A DNA stretch of 64,000 nucleotides from the NCBI GenBank assembly GCA_016713535.1, contig JADJOY010000018.1, positions 124,001 to 188,000 of the forward strand. Reading direction: 5' to 3'. Positions 32,132 through 43,203 of the stretch are shown here, one piece after another; positions within the stretch are counted from its first letter, which is position 1; each line of letters begins with the position of its first letter. Made by a program: the position numbers and the translations under genes. Source of the stretch: Deltaproteobacteria bacterium (GTDB taxonomy: Bacteria > JADJOY01). The notes beneath the pieces are model-generated. The model searched no databases and was not told where the DNA came from. It saw nothing but the letters and a program-made list of their open reading frames with translations.

Positions 32132-33358
32132 ATGCAGATCGTCGTCCTGACCACGTGTTACCCGCGCTTCGCCGGCGACTTCGCCGGCGCGCACGTGGAG
32201 CGCTCGGTCCGGCGGCTATTGGCACTCGGTCACCGGGTCACGGTGGTCGCGCCCGCGGACGATCGCGCCGAGCCGAGCACGTTCGAGGGCGGCGCCGTGG
32301 TGCGCCGCGCGCGCTACCTGCCGCGGCGCTGGCGGCGGCTTCCCTACGGCTACGGCGGCATCCCGGTTCACCTGCGCGCGCACCCACTGCGAGTGCTGGA
32401 GGTGCCGTTCCTGATCGCGGGGCTCGCTCTGGAGGCGTTGCGTGCGTCGCGTGGCGCGGATCTCCTCCACGCGAACTGGCTCTTCACCGCGCTCGCGGCG
32501 TGGCCGGCGCGGGTGGCGCGACGGCTGCCCGTGCTCGTGACGCTACGTGGCAGTGACCTCGCGCTCGCCGAGGCCGCGGCGCCACTGCGCCTCGTGGCAG
32601 GTCGACTGCTGCGGGCGCTCGACGGCGTGGCACCGGTCAGCCGTGACCTCGCGGGCCGCGCGGTGAGGCTTGGCGCTCGCGCCGCGCGTACCTGGGCGGT
32701 CGCGGACGGTGCCGAGACCGAGGGCTTCCCGACGCGCGAGGATGCGCGGCGCGAGCTCTCGCTGGAGGTGACGGGGCGCCTGGTGCTGTTCGTCGGCAAC
32801 GTCATCCCGGTGAAGGGGATCGACGTGCTGATCGACGCGGCGTCGCGCCTGGCCGCGCGCGCGGAGCTCGCCGACGTGCGCTTCGTGCTCGTCGGCGGCG
32901 GCGCGGACATCCCGCGCTACGAGGCGCTCGCGCGCGCCCGAGGTCTCGCCGACGTGCTCCGGTTCACGGGATTCCGTCCCACCGACGAGGTGCCGTCGTG
33001 GATGGCCGCGTGCGACGTGTTCTGCCTGCCGAGCCGCTCGGAAGGCCTACCGAACGTGATCCTGGAGGCGATGGGCGTGGGGCGCGCGATCGTCGCGACG
33101 CGGGTCGGTGGCGTGCCGGACCTCGTCGAGCACGAGGGAAATGGCTTGCTGGTGCCGTCCGAGGACCCCGCAGCGCTCGCCGACGCGCTGTCCCGGCTCC
33201 TGGCCGAACCGCGCATGCGCGAGCGCATGGAGGCGCGCGGCCGCGAGTTGCTCGGTGCGCGCGGGCTGACGTGGGAGGCGACCGCGCGCCGCTACGACGA
33301 GCTCTATCGGTTTCTGGTGTCCGGGAGCGATCCCGGACGGGGGGAGGAAAGACCATGA
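32132..33358 (+). CDS. Family 4 glycosyltransferase
   Basis: 408 residues, ATG 32132. The GT-B fold is marked by TTCYPRFAGDFAGAHVER near the N-terminus, LVLFVGNVIPVKGIDVLIDA at the start of the second domain, FVLVGGGAD, RFTGFRPTDEVPSWMAACDV and the nucleotide-sugar EX7E motif SRSEGLPNVILEAMGVG. It transfers a sugar to a lipid-linked or surface glycan. The start lies 21 bp after the GT2 stop, and the end overlaps the lipoprotein hydrolase start (ATGA), so the four genes form one operon. Confidence 0.9.
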   Translation: MQIVVLTTCYPRFAGDFAGAHVERSVRRLLALGHRVTVVAPADDRAEPSTFEGGAVVRRARYLPRRWRRLPYGYGGIPVHLRAHPLRVLEVPFLIAGLALEALRASRGADLLHANWLFTALAAWPARVARRLPVLVTLRGSDLALAEAAAPLRLVAGRLLRALDGVAPVSRDLAGRAVRLGARAARTWAVADGAETEGFPTREDARRELSLEVTGRLVLFVGNVIPVKGIDVLIDAASRLAARAELADVRFVLVGGGADIPRYEALARARGLADVLRFTGFRPTDEVPSWMAACDVFCLPSRSEGLPNVILEAMGVGRAIVATRVGGVPDLVEHEGNGLLVPSEDPAALADALSRLLAEPRMRERMEARGRELLGARGLTWEATARRYDELYRFLVSGSDPGRGEERP

Positions 33359-34350
33359 AGAACGTCCGCTCGATGTCCGCGCGGCGGGGGCTCGCTCTCG
33401 GCTGGATCGTGACCTCGCTCGCCGGGTGCGTGATCCGGACCGCGGCTCCCGACCCCGCGCCGCTCGGCTGGACGCGCCGCGCCGATCCCTTCGCATACAG
33501 GCCGAACGAGTTCCCGTTCACCCTCGCCGCCGCGCCCGAGGAAGCGCCCGGCTTCGCGACCTGGATGCTCGACTACCCGTCGCACGACACGGCCGACACC
33601 AAGAACCCGAGCGTGCACGCGGTGTTGCGATACCCGCACGCGGGCAGTGATGCGCTGATCGTGGTGCTGCCGATCCTGGGGGGCGACTACTCGGAAACGG
33701 ACTACTTCGCGCGCGGGCTCGCCGACCGCGGCTTCGCGACGCTGCGCTTCGACCGCAAGGCCGACGTCCTCGACTCCGAGGGCGACTTCCAGCTCGTCGC
33801 GCGGCGGATTCGCAACACGGTGGTCGACGTGCGGCGTGGCATCGACCTGCTCGCGTCGGGCTCGCCGCTCGCGCGCCAGCCGATGGCGTTTTCGCGCGTG
33901 GGACTCCTCGGGATCAGCCTGGGCTCGATGATCGGCAGCCTGATCGCGGCCTACGACCCGCGCGTCGACGCGACGGCGCTCGTGCTCACGGGCGGCGACT
34001 TCGCCGAGGTCCTCGATCACGCCCGCGACGAGGTCGAGGTGAAGGCGTTCCTCGCCGGGCTCGAGTCACGCGGCTACGACGCCGACCGCATTCGTCACGA
34101 GGCGCACTGGTATCTGGACGCGGTCGATCCGCTGCGCCACGCCGCGAGCCTCGATCCGTCGACCACCCTGATGGTGCAGGGGAGGTTCGATCCGATCGTG
34201 CCGTTCGATGTCGGCACGTGGCTGTGGGAAGCCGCGCACCGGCCCGAGCGAGTCGTGCTCCCGACCGGCCACTACAGCGCGGTGCTGTTCCTGCCCTACA
34301 TCGAGGGGTTGATCGAAGACCACTTCGAACGCCACCTCGCGCCGCACTGA
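33355..34350 (+). CDS. Alpha/beta-hydrolase lipoprotein
   Basis: 331 residues from ATG 33355, overlapping the GT4 stop. The lipobox is TSLAGC, about 26 residues in. The hydrolase core shows a GISLGS nucleophile elbow, an Asp in QGRFDPIVPF and a His in PTGHYSAVL, a complete Ser-Asp-His order. Length and topology resemble dienelactone-hydrolase or prolyl-oligopeptidase-like esterases. Anchored outside the inner membrane and encoded with glycosyltransferases, it might deacylate envelope glycans; this is inference only. Confidence 0.82.
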   Translation: MKNVRSMSARRGLALGWIVTSLAGCVIRTAAPDPAPLGWTRRADPFAYRPNEFPFTLAAAPEEAPGFATWMLDYPSHDTADTKNPSVHAVLRYPHAGSDALIVVLPILGGDYSETDYFARGLADRGFATLRFDRKADVLDSEGDFQLVARRIRNTVVDVRRGIDLLASGSPLARQPMAFSRVGLLGISLGSMIGSLIAAYDPRVDATALVLTGGDFAEVLDHARDEVEVKAFLAGLESRGYDADRIRHEAHWYLDAVDPLRHAASLDPSTTLMVQGRFDPIVPFDVGTWLWEAAHRPERVVLPTGHYSAVLFLPYIEGLIEDHFERHLAPH

Positions 34351-34402
34351 AGCTGCGGCGCTGGCCCGCGGCGGCGAGGTGGGAATCCGTGACGACGTCG
34401 AG

Positions 34403-34924
34403 CTAGCCGGACGTCGCCTCCGGCCTCGTCGAGCGAGTCACGAACTCCTTGGCGCGCTCCGAGGAGAGCGTCCGGAACGTGCCGTTCGCCCGCGCCAGGA
34501 GCGTGCCCTCCTCGTCGAGGAGACGGCCCTCGATGGTGAGGTCGCGCCCCTCGTGGCTCACGACCCAGGCCTCGCCACGAAGCGGCTCCTCGACGCGCAC
34601 CGGACGCGCGTAGTCCACGCTCAGCCGTACCGTGGCCACGACGGTCTCGGGCAGCGTCACGGATGCCGCGGCGCCCATGATCTCGTCGAGGACCATGCAG
34701 GTGGTCCCGCCGTGTGCGACGTTCGAGTAGCCTCGGAACTCGCGCCGGATGCGCAACTCGCACACCACCTTGTCGCCGTCGCGGTAGGGCCTGAGCCCGA
34801 GCGAGAACGGGTTCTCGGTGCCGCACGCGATGCAGCCGCGCGCGCGTACCGTGTACGGCCGCTCGTTGGCCGGCGCCTCAGGCAAGCGGGATCTCGCGAT
34901 CGGGGATGCTGAACGAGGCGGCAC
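34403..34924 (-). CDS. PaaI-type hotdog thioesterase
   Basis: 173 residues from GTG 34924, or 160 from TTG 34885. The latter overlaps the kinase stop by only 8 bp and is more economical. RGCIACGTENPFSLGL and VAHGGTTCMVLDEIMGAAA are the hotdog active-site helix pattern with its catalytic Asp/Glu. VRLSVDYARPVRVEEPL and EGTLLARANGTFRTL complete the fold. It hydrolyses acyl- or aryl-CoA thioesters. The CxxC-like GCIACG near the start is typical of a subgroup. It is translated downstream of the histidine kinase. Confidence 0.85.
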   Translation of the reverse strand: MPPRSASPIARSRLPEAPANERPYTVRARGCIACGTENPFSLGLRPYRDGDKVVCELRIRREFRGYSNVAHGGTTCMVLDEIMGAAASVTLPETVVATVRLSVDYARPVRVEEPLRGEAWVVSHEGRDLTIEGRLLDEEGTLLARANGTFRTLSSERAKEFVTRSTRPEATSG

Positions 34925-36933
34925 GAGACACGGGCTGGGACGGGAAGCGCAGCCGGAACACCGCGCCGCCCCCCACCCGGTCGTCCACCTCGACCTTGCC
35001 GCGGTGGCTCGCCATCACCCGCTGCACCAGGGAGAGCCCCAGGCCCGTTCCCTCGCCCGGCGCCTTGGTGGTGAAGAACGGGTCGAAGATGCGGGCGCGG
35101 ATTCCCGCGGGCACGCCCGGCCCCTCGTCCTCGACCTCGATGCAGATCTGCTCGAGCCCGGTCGGACGGTACGCGAGCACCCGGATCTGTCCTTGGCCGC
35201 GCATGGCCTGCGACGCGTTGCGAAGCAAGTTGAGGATCGCCTGCTCGATCTCGCGCGAGCTGCCGTGGAGGGTGCCGAGCCCGGCCGGGACGTCGACCCG
35301 GACGTCGGGGGCGTCGCCGATACGCGCCGCGTGGAACGCCCGCACCGCGCGCTCCACGACGCGCGCCGGATCCACGTCCGTGTGCTCGTCGTGGGCGGGT
35401 CGCGCGTACGCGAGCAGGTCGGCGACGATCCGGCTGGCGCGCTGTGCCTCGCTCACGAGGATGGTCAGGCGTTCGGGGGAGGTCGTCGGGTTGCGCTCGA
35501 TCGCGCGCGCGCACAGCAACACCGCCGTGAGCGGATTGTTGAGCTCGTGGGCGACGCCCGAGATGAGGTTGCCCATGGCGCTCATCTTCTCCGCCTGGTC
35601 GAGGCGGCTCGCGAGCTGTCGCTGCTCGGTGAGGTCCTTCGCGATCTCCAGGACGCGCGGCTCGTGGCCGCCGTCGGTGGCGATCGGGGAGAGCGTCGAC
35701 ACCACGAATCGCTCGCTCCCATCGGCGCGTACCCGCACGGTCTCGACGCCGGTGTGGACGGTGCCGCGCGCGAGGGTCCGGAGGAACCAGGAGGGGTCGG
35801 TGCCGGGAGCGAAGAATCGGTCCACGCGCGAGCCGATGGCGTCGGCCCGCATGACGCCCGAGATGCGCTCCGCACCGTGGTTCCACGCCTCGATCGTGCC
35901 GTCGTGGCGGTACACCCCGATCCAGTCCTCGGCGTTCTCGAACAGGCGGCGGTGCTCCGCCTCGAGCCGCTGGTAGCGCTCCGCCGATGCTCGCTCGCGC
36001 TGATAGAGCTGCGAGTTGGCGAGGGCATTGGCGGCGGTGTCGGCGAGGATCCGTGCGCCGTGGAGCTCGCTCGCCGTGAGCACCGGATCGGCCGAGACCA
36101 CGAACGTGCCGACCACCTGGCCGCGACGCACCATCGGCACGCTCGCGAGGGCTTCCGTCGGCGAGCCCATCGGTGCGGCGGCCGCGACCGTGCTCGGCGT
36201 GATGGTGACGACCTGCGCCGGGGTCTCGCCGACGTTGGTCTGGTAGAGGGCCTGGAGAAGTCGGGCACGTGGCACGATCGAGGCGAGCCGCTCCGAGACG
36301 GTTCCGACGATCGCCTCCGCGTCGAGGTCGGCGTCGAGCTGCTCGGTCAGCGCGAGCACGGTTTCGAGCGCACGGCGCTCGTGCTCGCTCGACACCAGCG
36401 CTTCGTGCTCGTCGCGGCTGGTCTGCGCGATCAGGCCGAAGAACGAGCCGGTCACGAACAGCAGCGGCACCTGGACCCACAGCGACGGGCTCCACACGTC
36501 GTTCGCGTCGTGGCTTGCCCACAAGGTCACCGCGTAGGCCACGCACGCACCGGCGGTGACCATCGCGACGCGCTGGAAGGAGCCGCTCAGGCTGACCACC
36601 AGCAGCAGCAGGAAGTACGGCAGGAAGAACTGCCCGCGGCTCTCGTCCGCGAGCGCGACCGCGATCGTGATGACCGTGAGGTCGCCGACCACCAGCCCGG
36701 TCTGGACCCGGCGATCGGCGAAGCGCTCGGCCGGCTGGCGCGCCAGCCACACCTGGGCTCGCGAGCAGCGCCGACACCAGGAGCACCGCGACCAGCGACG
36801 GACCCGCGCCGCCCGGCAGCAACGTCGCTGTCAGGACCAGCGTCAGCGCCAGCCGGAGCGAGAGGATGGCGGCGCGGTTCTCGTACCAGCCGCGCCCCAG
36901 GTTGGGACGATGGAGAAAATCGAGGGATGCCAT
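34878..36933 (-). CDS. Membrane sensor histidine kinase (GAF-PAS-HisKA-HATPase), frameshifted near 36755
   Basis: ATG 36933 (MASLDFLHRPNLGRGWYENR) leads into hydrophobic LALTLVLTATLLPGG and VAVLLVSALL. The frame then breaks. The next frame resumes at VWLARQPAERF with more membrane helices (FFLPYFLLLLVVSLSG), a GAF-like region, a PAS domain (LFENAEDWIGVYRHDG), the H-box SGVAHELNNPLTAVLL, N-box ILNLLRNASQAM, G1 EDEGPGVPAG and G2 GTGLGLSLVQ. Removing one base near 36752-36758 gives a continuous 684-residue protein. No receiver domain is fused and no response regulator is adjacent; one is encoded at 61670. The autophosphorylated residue is the His of AHELNN. Confidence 0.87.
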
Positions 36934-37042
36934 CGTGACCAGGCGCGACCGCTCACCGGACGGTGCCGGCGGCCGCGGCGTCTCCATTCTATCGGCCTCG
37001 CGGGCCTGCTACGAGCACGATCGACTTCCGCGGGGACGGTGC

Positions 37043-37741
37043 CTAGTCGACGAGCGTATGAGCGATCCGCCGGACGACGTCGGCGAGCACCCCGTGCCCC
37101 GTGCGCGCGGCGCGCACCATCGGGGGGAGGTCGGCGACGACCCACGGACGTCGCGCGAGGCACAACGCGAGGCGGGCGAGCCGCACCTCACCCTCGGCGT
37201 CGATGGCGCCCGATAGATCGGGCAGGCGGTGGTCGACCGGGTCGAGGACCACGCGCAGCGACGCGCACGGCACGTCGTGGTCGCGGCACGCACGCGCCAC
37301 GCCGAGGCCCTCCATCTCGACCGCCAGCCAACCGTGCTCGCCGAACGCTCGCTTCTCGACCGGGTCCGCGAGGACGCGGTGGCTGGTGACGAAGGCGCCG
37401 ACCCGGTGCGGAATGCGCTCGCGGCCGAGCTCGCGCACCAGCCGGGCGGTGAGCGCGGCGCCGGTGGCGATCGCGTCGGCTGCGTCGCCGTCGGGTGCAG
37501 GGTGGTGTCCGTCGGCGACCACGACGTCGCCGACGGCGAGCGACGGGTCGAGCCCTCCCGCGAGCCCCGCGAGAAGCACCGCACGGGGCCGGCCGCGGGC
37601 GAGCAGTTCGCGCGTGACGTGCTCCGCGCGGCGCGGGCCCATGCCGATCCTGAACAACCTCCACGGCGGTCGTGAGGCGAGCGGGCACACGCGTTCGAGC
37701 GCCCGTGCCTCCCCGCCGGTCGGGGCGAGGACCCAGATCAC
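37043..37741 (-). CDS. Nucleoside phosphorylase-like protein (PNP/MTAN superfamily)
   Basis: 232 residues, ATG 37741. APTGGEARAL, RIGMGPRRAEHV, LLAGLAGGLDPSLAVGDVVV and WLAVEMEGLGVARAC match the nucleosidase/phosphorylase fold, the last with the base- and ribose-contacting ME-G motif. LRVVLDPVDHRLPDL carries the Asp expected for the base. Length and divergence resemble the HpnG-type phosphorylase of hopanoid side-chain synthesis, but no hopanoid gene is present, so only the superfamily is called. Confidence 0.8.
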   Translation of the reverse strand: MIWVLAPTGGEARALERVCPLASRPPWRLFRIGMGPRRAEHVTRELLARGRPRAVLLAGLAGGLDPSLAVGDVVVADGHHPAPDGDAADAIATGAALTARLVRELGRERIPHRVGAFVTSHRVLADPVEKRAFGEHGWLAVEMEGLGVARACRDHDVPCASLRVVLDPVDHRLPDLSGAIDAEGEVRLARLALCLARRPWVVADLPPMVRAARTGHGVLADVVRRIAHTLVD

Positions 37742-37867
37742 CGTGACCCTCGCCGGTTCTTCTTCGAAGCCAAGTTTCCGCCCGTGGTTTGGACAGCGCG
37801 CGGAGCGGTTCGAAGCCCCGCGTCACCCGTCGGACCGGACCCAGGCCACGAGCCTAACAGCACGATC

Positions 37868-38330
37868 CGTGGTCTCGTTCGCCCGTCTGCTGGTCTCGCT
37901 CGCTCTCGCGATCGCGGTGGCCGTCTCGGTGGTCTCCTTGGCCCTCGCGCACGCCGCCGGCTCCGGCCCGGCAAGCCCGTCGATCGAGCGCCGGGCTCTC
38001 GGAGCTCGAGGGACGCGCCAGGACCTGGGATGCCTCCCTGGAGGACGTCGAGCGCGCTCCACCGTTCGGAGGCGGACGTGCCGTTCGCCGGTGAAGGGGG
38101 CGACGCGGTCGAGGTGAGACGCGACGTGACCTGGGTGGGCTTCTCGGGGATCGCCCGCTGGGATGCGAGCGAGAAGGTGAGCCTCGCGCTTCGCGGCGAG
38201 GTCTTCGACGACGCCGACGGCGCGCGTCGAGCGCCGCCATGACGAGTCCACCGGGCGGGTGTTCGGGAACCAGGACCCGTTCGGCCGCTCGCCCGACACC
38301 GCGAGCTTCGACGTCTCCGGTAGGTATTGA
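37868..38330 (+). pseudogene. Debris of an outer-membrane beta-barrel porin (BBP2-like)
   Basis: Three frames carry pieces. A GTG at 37868 gives a signal-like VVSFARLLVSLALAIAVAV. About 38115-38220 reads DVTWVGFSGIARWDASEKV followed by LALRGEVFDDADGAR. About 38224-38330 reads RVERRHDESTGRVFG and ends TASFDVSGRY with a terminal aromatic. The last two match the penultimate strand (LRGEyfdDpdG) and the final strand (RxExRhDeS...VF...Y/F) of putative beta-barrel porin-2 proteins. About 50 residues between them and most of the N-terminus are missing. The rest of 37742-38472 holds a promoter (38371) and nothing else. Confidence 0.6.
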
Positions 38331-38370
38331 AGGGGCGAGCCGAAAGCCGAGTCAGCACGGGAAGTTTCGC

Positions 38371-38399
38371 TTGACACCTGAACCGACCTCTCCTAGCAT
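38371..38399 (+). promoter_or_regulatory. Near-consensus sigma-70-type promoter
   Basis: TTGACA (38371-38376), a 17-base spacer, then TAGCAT (38394-38399), 73 bp before the ATG of the small exported protein. It is the best promoter seen in the window. Confidence 0.7.
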
Positions 38400-38472
38400 G
38401 CGCAGCGCTGGGCCGGTCTGCGGCGCACCCGTCGGCGCGTCGGCACGACCCGGAGCCCAAGGAGGACGTGTG

Positions 38473-38742
38473 ATGAAACGCTTCTTCGCCAGCGCCTCGG
38501 CCGCCGCCTTGATCGTCACGGCTCTCAGCGGTTCGGCGCGCGCCAACGCGGATTACGTGCCGGTCATCGACGACCATCCGGTCCGCGTCGCGGCCTACCC
38601 GCTTCACATCGTCGGCACGGCGATTCAGTGGGTGATCAACCGTCCGATCCACTACGTCATGTCGCTGCCCTACATGTCGGACATCTCGGGCCACAAGATC
38701 AACGAGACCTTGTCCGAGCCGGGCAACAGCTCGGCGCTCTGA
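38473..38742 (+). CDS. Small exported protein of unknown function
   Basis: 89 residues from ATG 38473, with AAGGAGG seven bases upstream. The signal peptide MKRFFASASAAALIVTALSG is cleaved near ARAN. The mature protein (about 65 residues) has ADYVPVIDDHPVRVAAYPLH and NRPIHYVMSLPYMSDISGHK. The consensus promoter, strong ribosome site and perfect terminator suggest high expression. It resembles a short periplasmic or outer-membrane-associated protein; the family is not recognised. Confidence 0.75.
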   Translation: MKRFFASASAAALIVTALSGSARANADYVPVIDDHPVRVAAYPLHIVGTAIQWVINRPIHYVMSLPYMSDISGHKINETLSEPGNSSAL

Positions 38743-38790
38743 GCACCACGGCCCACGCGTCCCGCGGGTGTTCCCGCGGTCGACGTCACG

Positions 38791-38822
38791 ACGAGCCCGA
38801 GACCTCGCGGTCTCGGGCTCGT
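38791..38822. terminator. Bidirectional terminator between convergent genes
   Basis: A perfect 14-bp stem (38791-38804 with 38809-38822) and a TCGC loop, followed by TGCGTTT. It lies between the small exported protein (+) and pcrA (-). A second hairpin, CGCGGG-TGTT-CCCGCG, is at 38763-38778. Confidence 0.8.
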
Positions 38823-38838
38823 TGCGTTTCGGCCGATC

Positions 38839-41103
<2,265 letters not shown>

Positions 41104-41137
41104 GGAGACTCCGAAGCGGCGCCGCGAAGACGGTCGC

Positions 41138-42556
41138 TCAGTGACCGTCGCCGCCGGGGCGAGGCTTCTTGCTCGGGGCGTGCGACGAAGTCGCCCAGCC
41201 CTCGATGTTGCGTTGCTTGCCACGCGCCACGGCGAGGGCGTCGGGGGGTACGTCGCGGGTGATGGTCGAGCCCGAGCCGATGTAGGCGCCCCGTCCCACC
41301 GTGACCGGCGCCACGAGCTGGGTGTCGGAGCCGACGAAGACGTCGTCCTCGATGACCGTCTTGAACTTGGAGACGCCGTCGTAGTTGCACGTGATCGTGC
41401 CGCAGCCGAGGTTCACGTTCTTCCCGACCGAGGCGTCTCCCACGTAGGTGAGGTGCGAGGCCTTGGAGCCGGCGCCGAAGGTGGCCTTCTTGATCTCGAC
41501 GAAGTTGCCGATCTTGACGTCCGCGCCCAGGTCGCTGCCCGGTCGCAGGTGCGCCATCGGGCCGACCGCGGCGCCGCTCGCGATGCGGCTCTCCTCGATC
41601 ACGCAATAGGGCTTGATCGTCACGCCGTCGGCGAGCTCGGAATCGACCACGATGGCGCCTGTGCCGATCCGACATCCCTCACCGACCTTGGTCGCGCCGC
41701 GCAGCTCGGCGCCGGGATCGAGCACGGAGTCCGCCCCGACGACCACGCCCGCGTCCACCCAGGTGCTCTCGGGATCGCGCACGGTGACGCCGTCGCGCAT
41801 CAGCGCCGCGAGGGTGCGGCGGTTCAGGATGGCGGCGGCGCGCGCCAGCTTCGCGCGATCGTCGACGCCGTGGACCTCGTCGCCGTCGGGGACCACGGCG
41901 TGCACCGCGCGCAGCCCGCGCTGGTGAGCGATCTCGACCAGGTCGGTGAGGTAGTACTCGCCCTGGGCGTTGCGGTTGCCGAGGGTCGGCAGCGCCTCGC
42001 GCAGGAAAGCGGAGCTCGCCGCGTAGATGCCGGCGTTGGCCAGGCCGATGGCGCGCTGCTCGGGTGTCGCGTCCTTGGCCTCGACGATGCGGGTCGCCGC
42101 ACCGGTCTCGTCGATCAGCACGCGCCCGTAGCTGCCGGCGTCGGGCAGGTCCATGGCGAGGAGCGTGAGCGCCGCGTCCGCCTGCTCGTGGCGCGCCACC
42201 AGCGCGCGCAAGGTGTCGCCGGTGAGAAGCGGTACGTCGCCGGAGAGGATCAGCACGGTGCCATCGAAGCCGTCGAGAGCGGGCATCGCGGTCAGCACCG
42301 CGTGGCCAGTTCCCTTCGGGTTCCCCTGGTCGACCGTCGCCACGGCGGGCAACCCGAAGCGCTCGATGGCACCACGGACGACGTCGCCCTGGTGGCCCGT
42401 CACCACCACGACTGGGCTGGCGCCGAGAGCGAGCGCGAGCTCGATCGGGTAGCGCACCATCGGCCGTCCGCCGAGCTCGTGCAGGACCTTGGGCTTGCGG
42501 GAGCGCATACGCTTGCCCTCTCCCGCGGCCATCACGATGGCCGAGAGCGCGCTCAT
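41138..42556 (-). CDS. glmU: Bifunctional UDP-GlcNAc pyrophosphorylase / GlcN-1-P acetyltransferase
   Basis: 472 residues from ATG 42556, with GGAGG nine bases upstream. The N-terminal pyrophosphorylase has MAAGEGKRMRSRKPKVLHEL, QGNPKGTGHAV and ILSGDVPLL. From about residue 250 a left-handed beta-helix of hexapeptide repeats follows (WVDAGVVVGADSVLDPGAEL), with the acetyltransferase sites LRPGSDLGADVKIGNFVEIK, SHLTYVGDASVG and CGTITCNYDG. It makes UDP-GlcNAc for peptidoglycan and surface glycans. The C-terminus adds a short basic tail (SSHAPSKKPRPGG). Confidence 0.96.
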   Translation of the reverse strand: MSALSAIVMAAGEGKRMRSRKPKVLHELGGRPMVRYPIELALALGASPVVVVTGHQGDVVRGAIERFGLPAVATVDQGNPKGTGHAVLTAMPALDGFDGTVLILSGDVPLLTGDTLRALVARHEQADAALTLLAMDLPDAGSYGRVLIDETGAATRIVEAKDATPEQRAIGLANAGIYAASSAFLREALPTLGNRNAQGEYYLTDLVEIAHQRGLRAVHAVVPDGDEVHGVDDRAKLARAAAILNRRTLAALMRDGVTVRDPESTWVDAGVVVGADSVLDPGAELRGATKVGEGCRIGTGAIVVDSELADGVTIKPYCVIEESRIASGAAVGPMAHLRPGSDLGADVKIGNFVEIKKATFGAGSKASHLTYVGDASVGKNVNLGCGTITCNYDGVSKFKTVIEDDVFVGSDTQLVAPVTVGRGAYIGSGSTITRDVPPDALAVARGKQRNIEGWATSSHAPSKKPRPGGDGH

Positions 42557-42826
42557 GACCTTTTCCTCCGTGCGGGGATCGCCTCGGACGCTGCGTGAGG
42601 CGGGAGTCGGGTTAGCACACACGGTGGGAAGGTGTCTCGCGCGAGACGGTGCCCTCTCGGACGTCCCGTCGGTGAGAGTGGCGGGGTGCGGTCAGAAGAA
42701 AAAACGGCTGAAATCCCGCCGAATTCGGGGTGCGAGACCGTTGCGATTCGTGGCATGGCGGTTGCGCTCCGGGGGGGACGCGAGACGCCTCTCGCGTCTC
42801 TGTCTCAGCCGATCCGGAGGTCCCCC

Positions 42827-43147
42827 ATGGCCCTGTCCGCCGCGTGCTTCCCGACCCGCCCGCTTGCCCCACGGCACGGGGTGTGCCGCTCGTGCTTCGA
42901 CCTTTACGCCCAGACGCGCAGCCGCGACGGCGGCCGGTGTCACGCGTGCGCGCGCGGCGTCCACCGCAGCGCCGACGAGCGCGCGGCGATCCAGAGCTTC
43001 TGGGTCGAGAACCCGACACGGGTGCACCTGATCGCCTTCGCGGAGTGGGGGCGCGAGCGCGACCTCGCCCGCGCTCGCCGCAACCTCGACCGCTTCTGGC
43101 GCCGCGCTTACCGATGGTCGGCGCGGCCCGAGGCCGGCGACCGGTGA
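42827..43147 (+). CDS. Small Cys-rich (zinc-finger-like) protein
   Basis: 106 residues from ATG 42827, with GGAGG about six bases upstream. HGVCRSCFDLYAQT and GGRCHACARGVHRS give two CxxC knuckles 16 residues apart, a likely single zinc site. The rest is charged and helical (WGRERDLARARRNLDRFW). A 7-bp hairpin (GAGACGC/GCGTCTC, about 42782-42800) precedes the ribosome site and could influence expression. The function is unknown. It lies 56 bp before a GT4 gene. Confidence 0.6.
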   Translation: MALSAACFPTRPLAPRHGVCRSCFDLYAQTRSRDGGRCHACARGVHRSADERAAIQSFWVENPTRVHLIAFAEWGRERDLARARRNLDRFWRRAYRWSARPEAGDR

Positions 43148-43203
43148 GCGCCGCGCCATCGCGGTGTTGATCTGGGCCCTCGCGAGCGGCGAGGGTAGGC
43201 GGC

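Noticed and set aside
37785-37850. tRNA-like TTCGAA sequence (GGTTCGAAG) upstream of the porin debris
   Set aside because: The flanking 5-bp stems do not pair and no anticodon or D arm can be folded.
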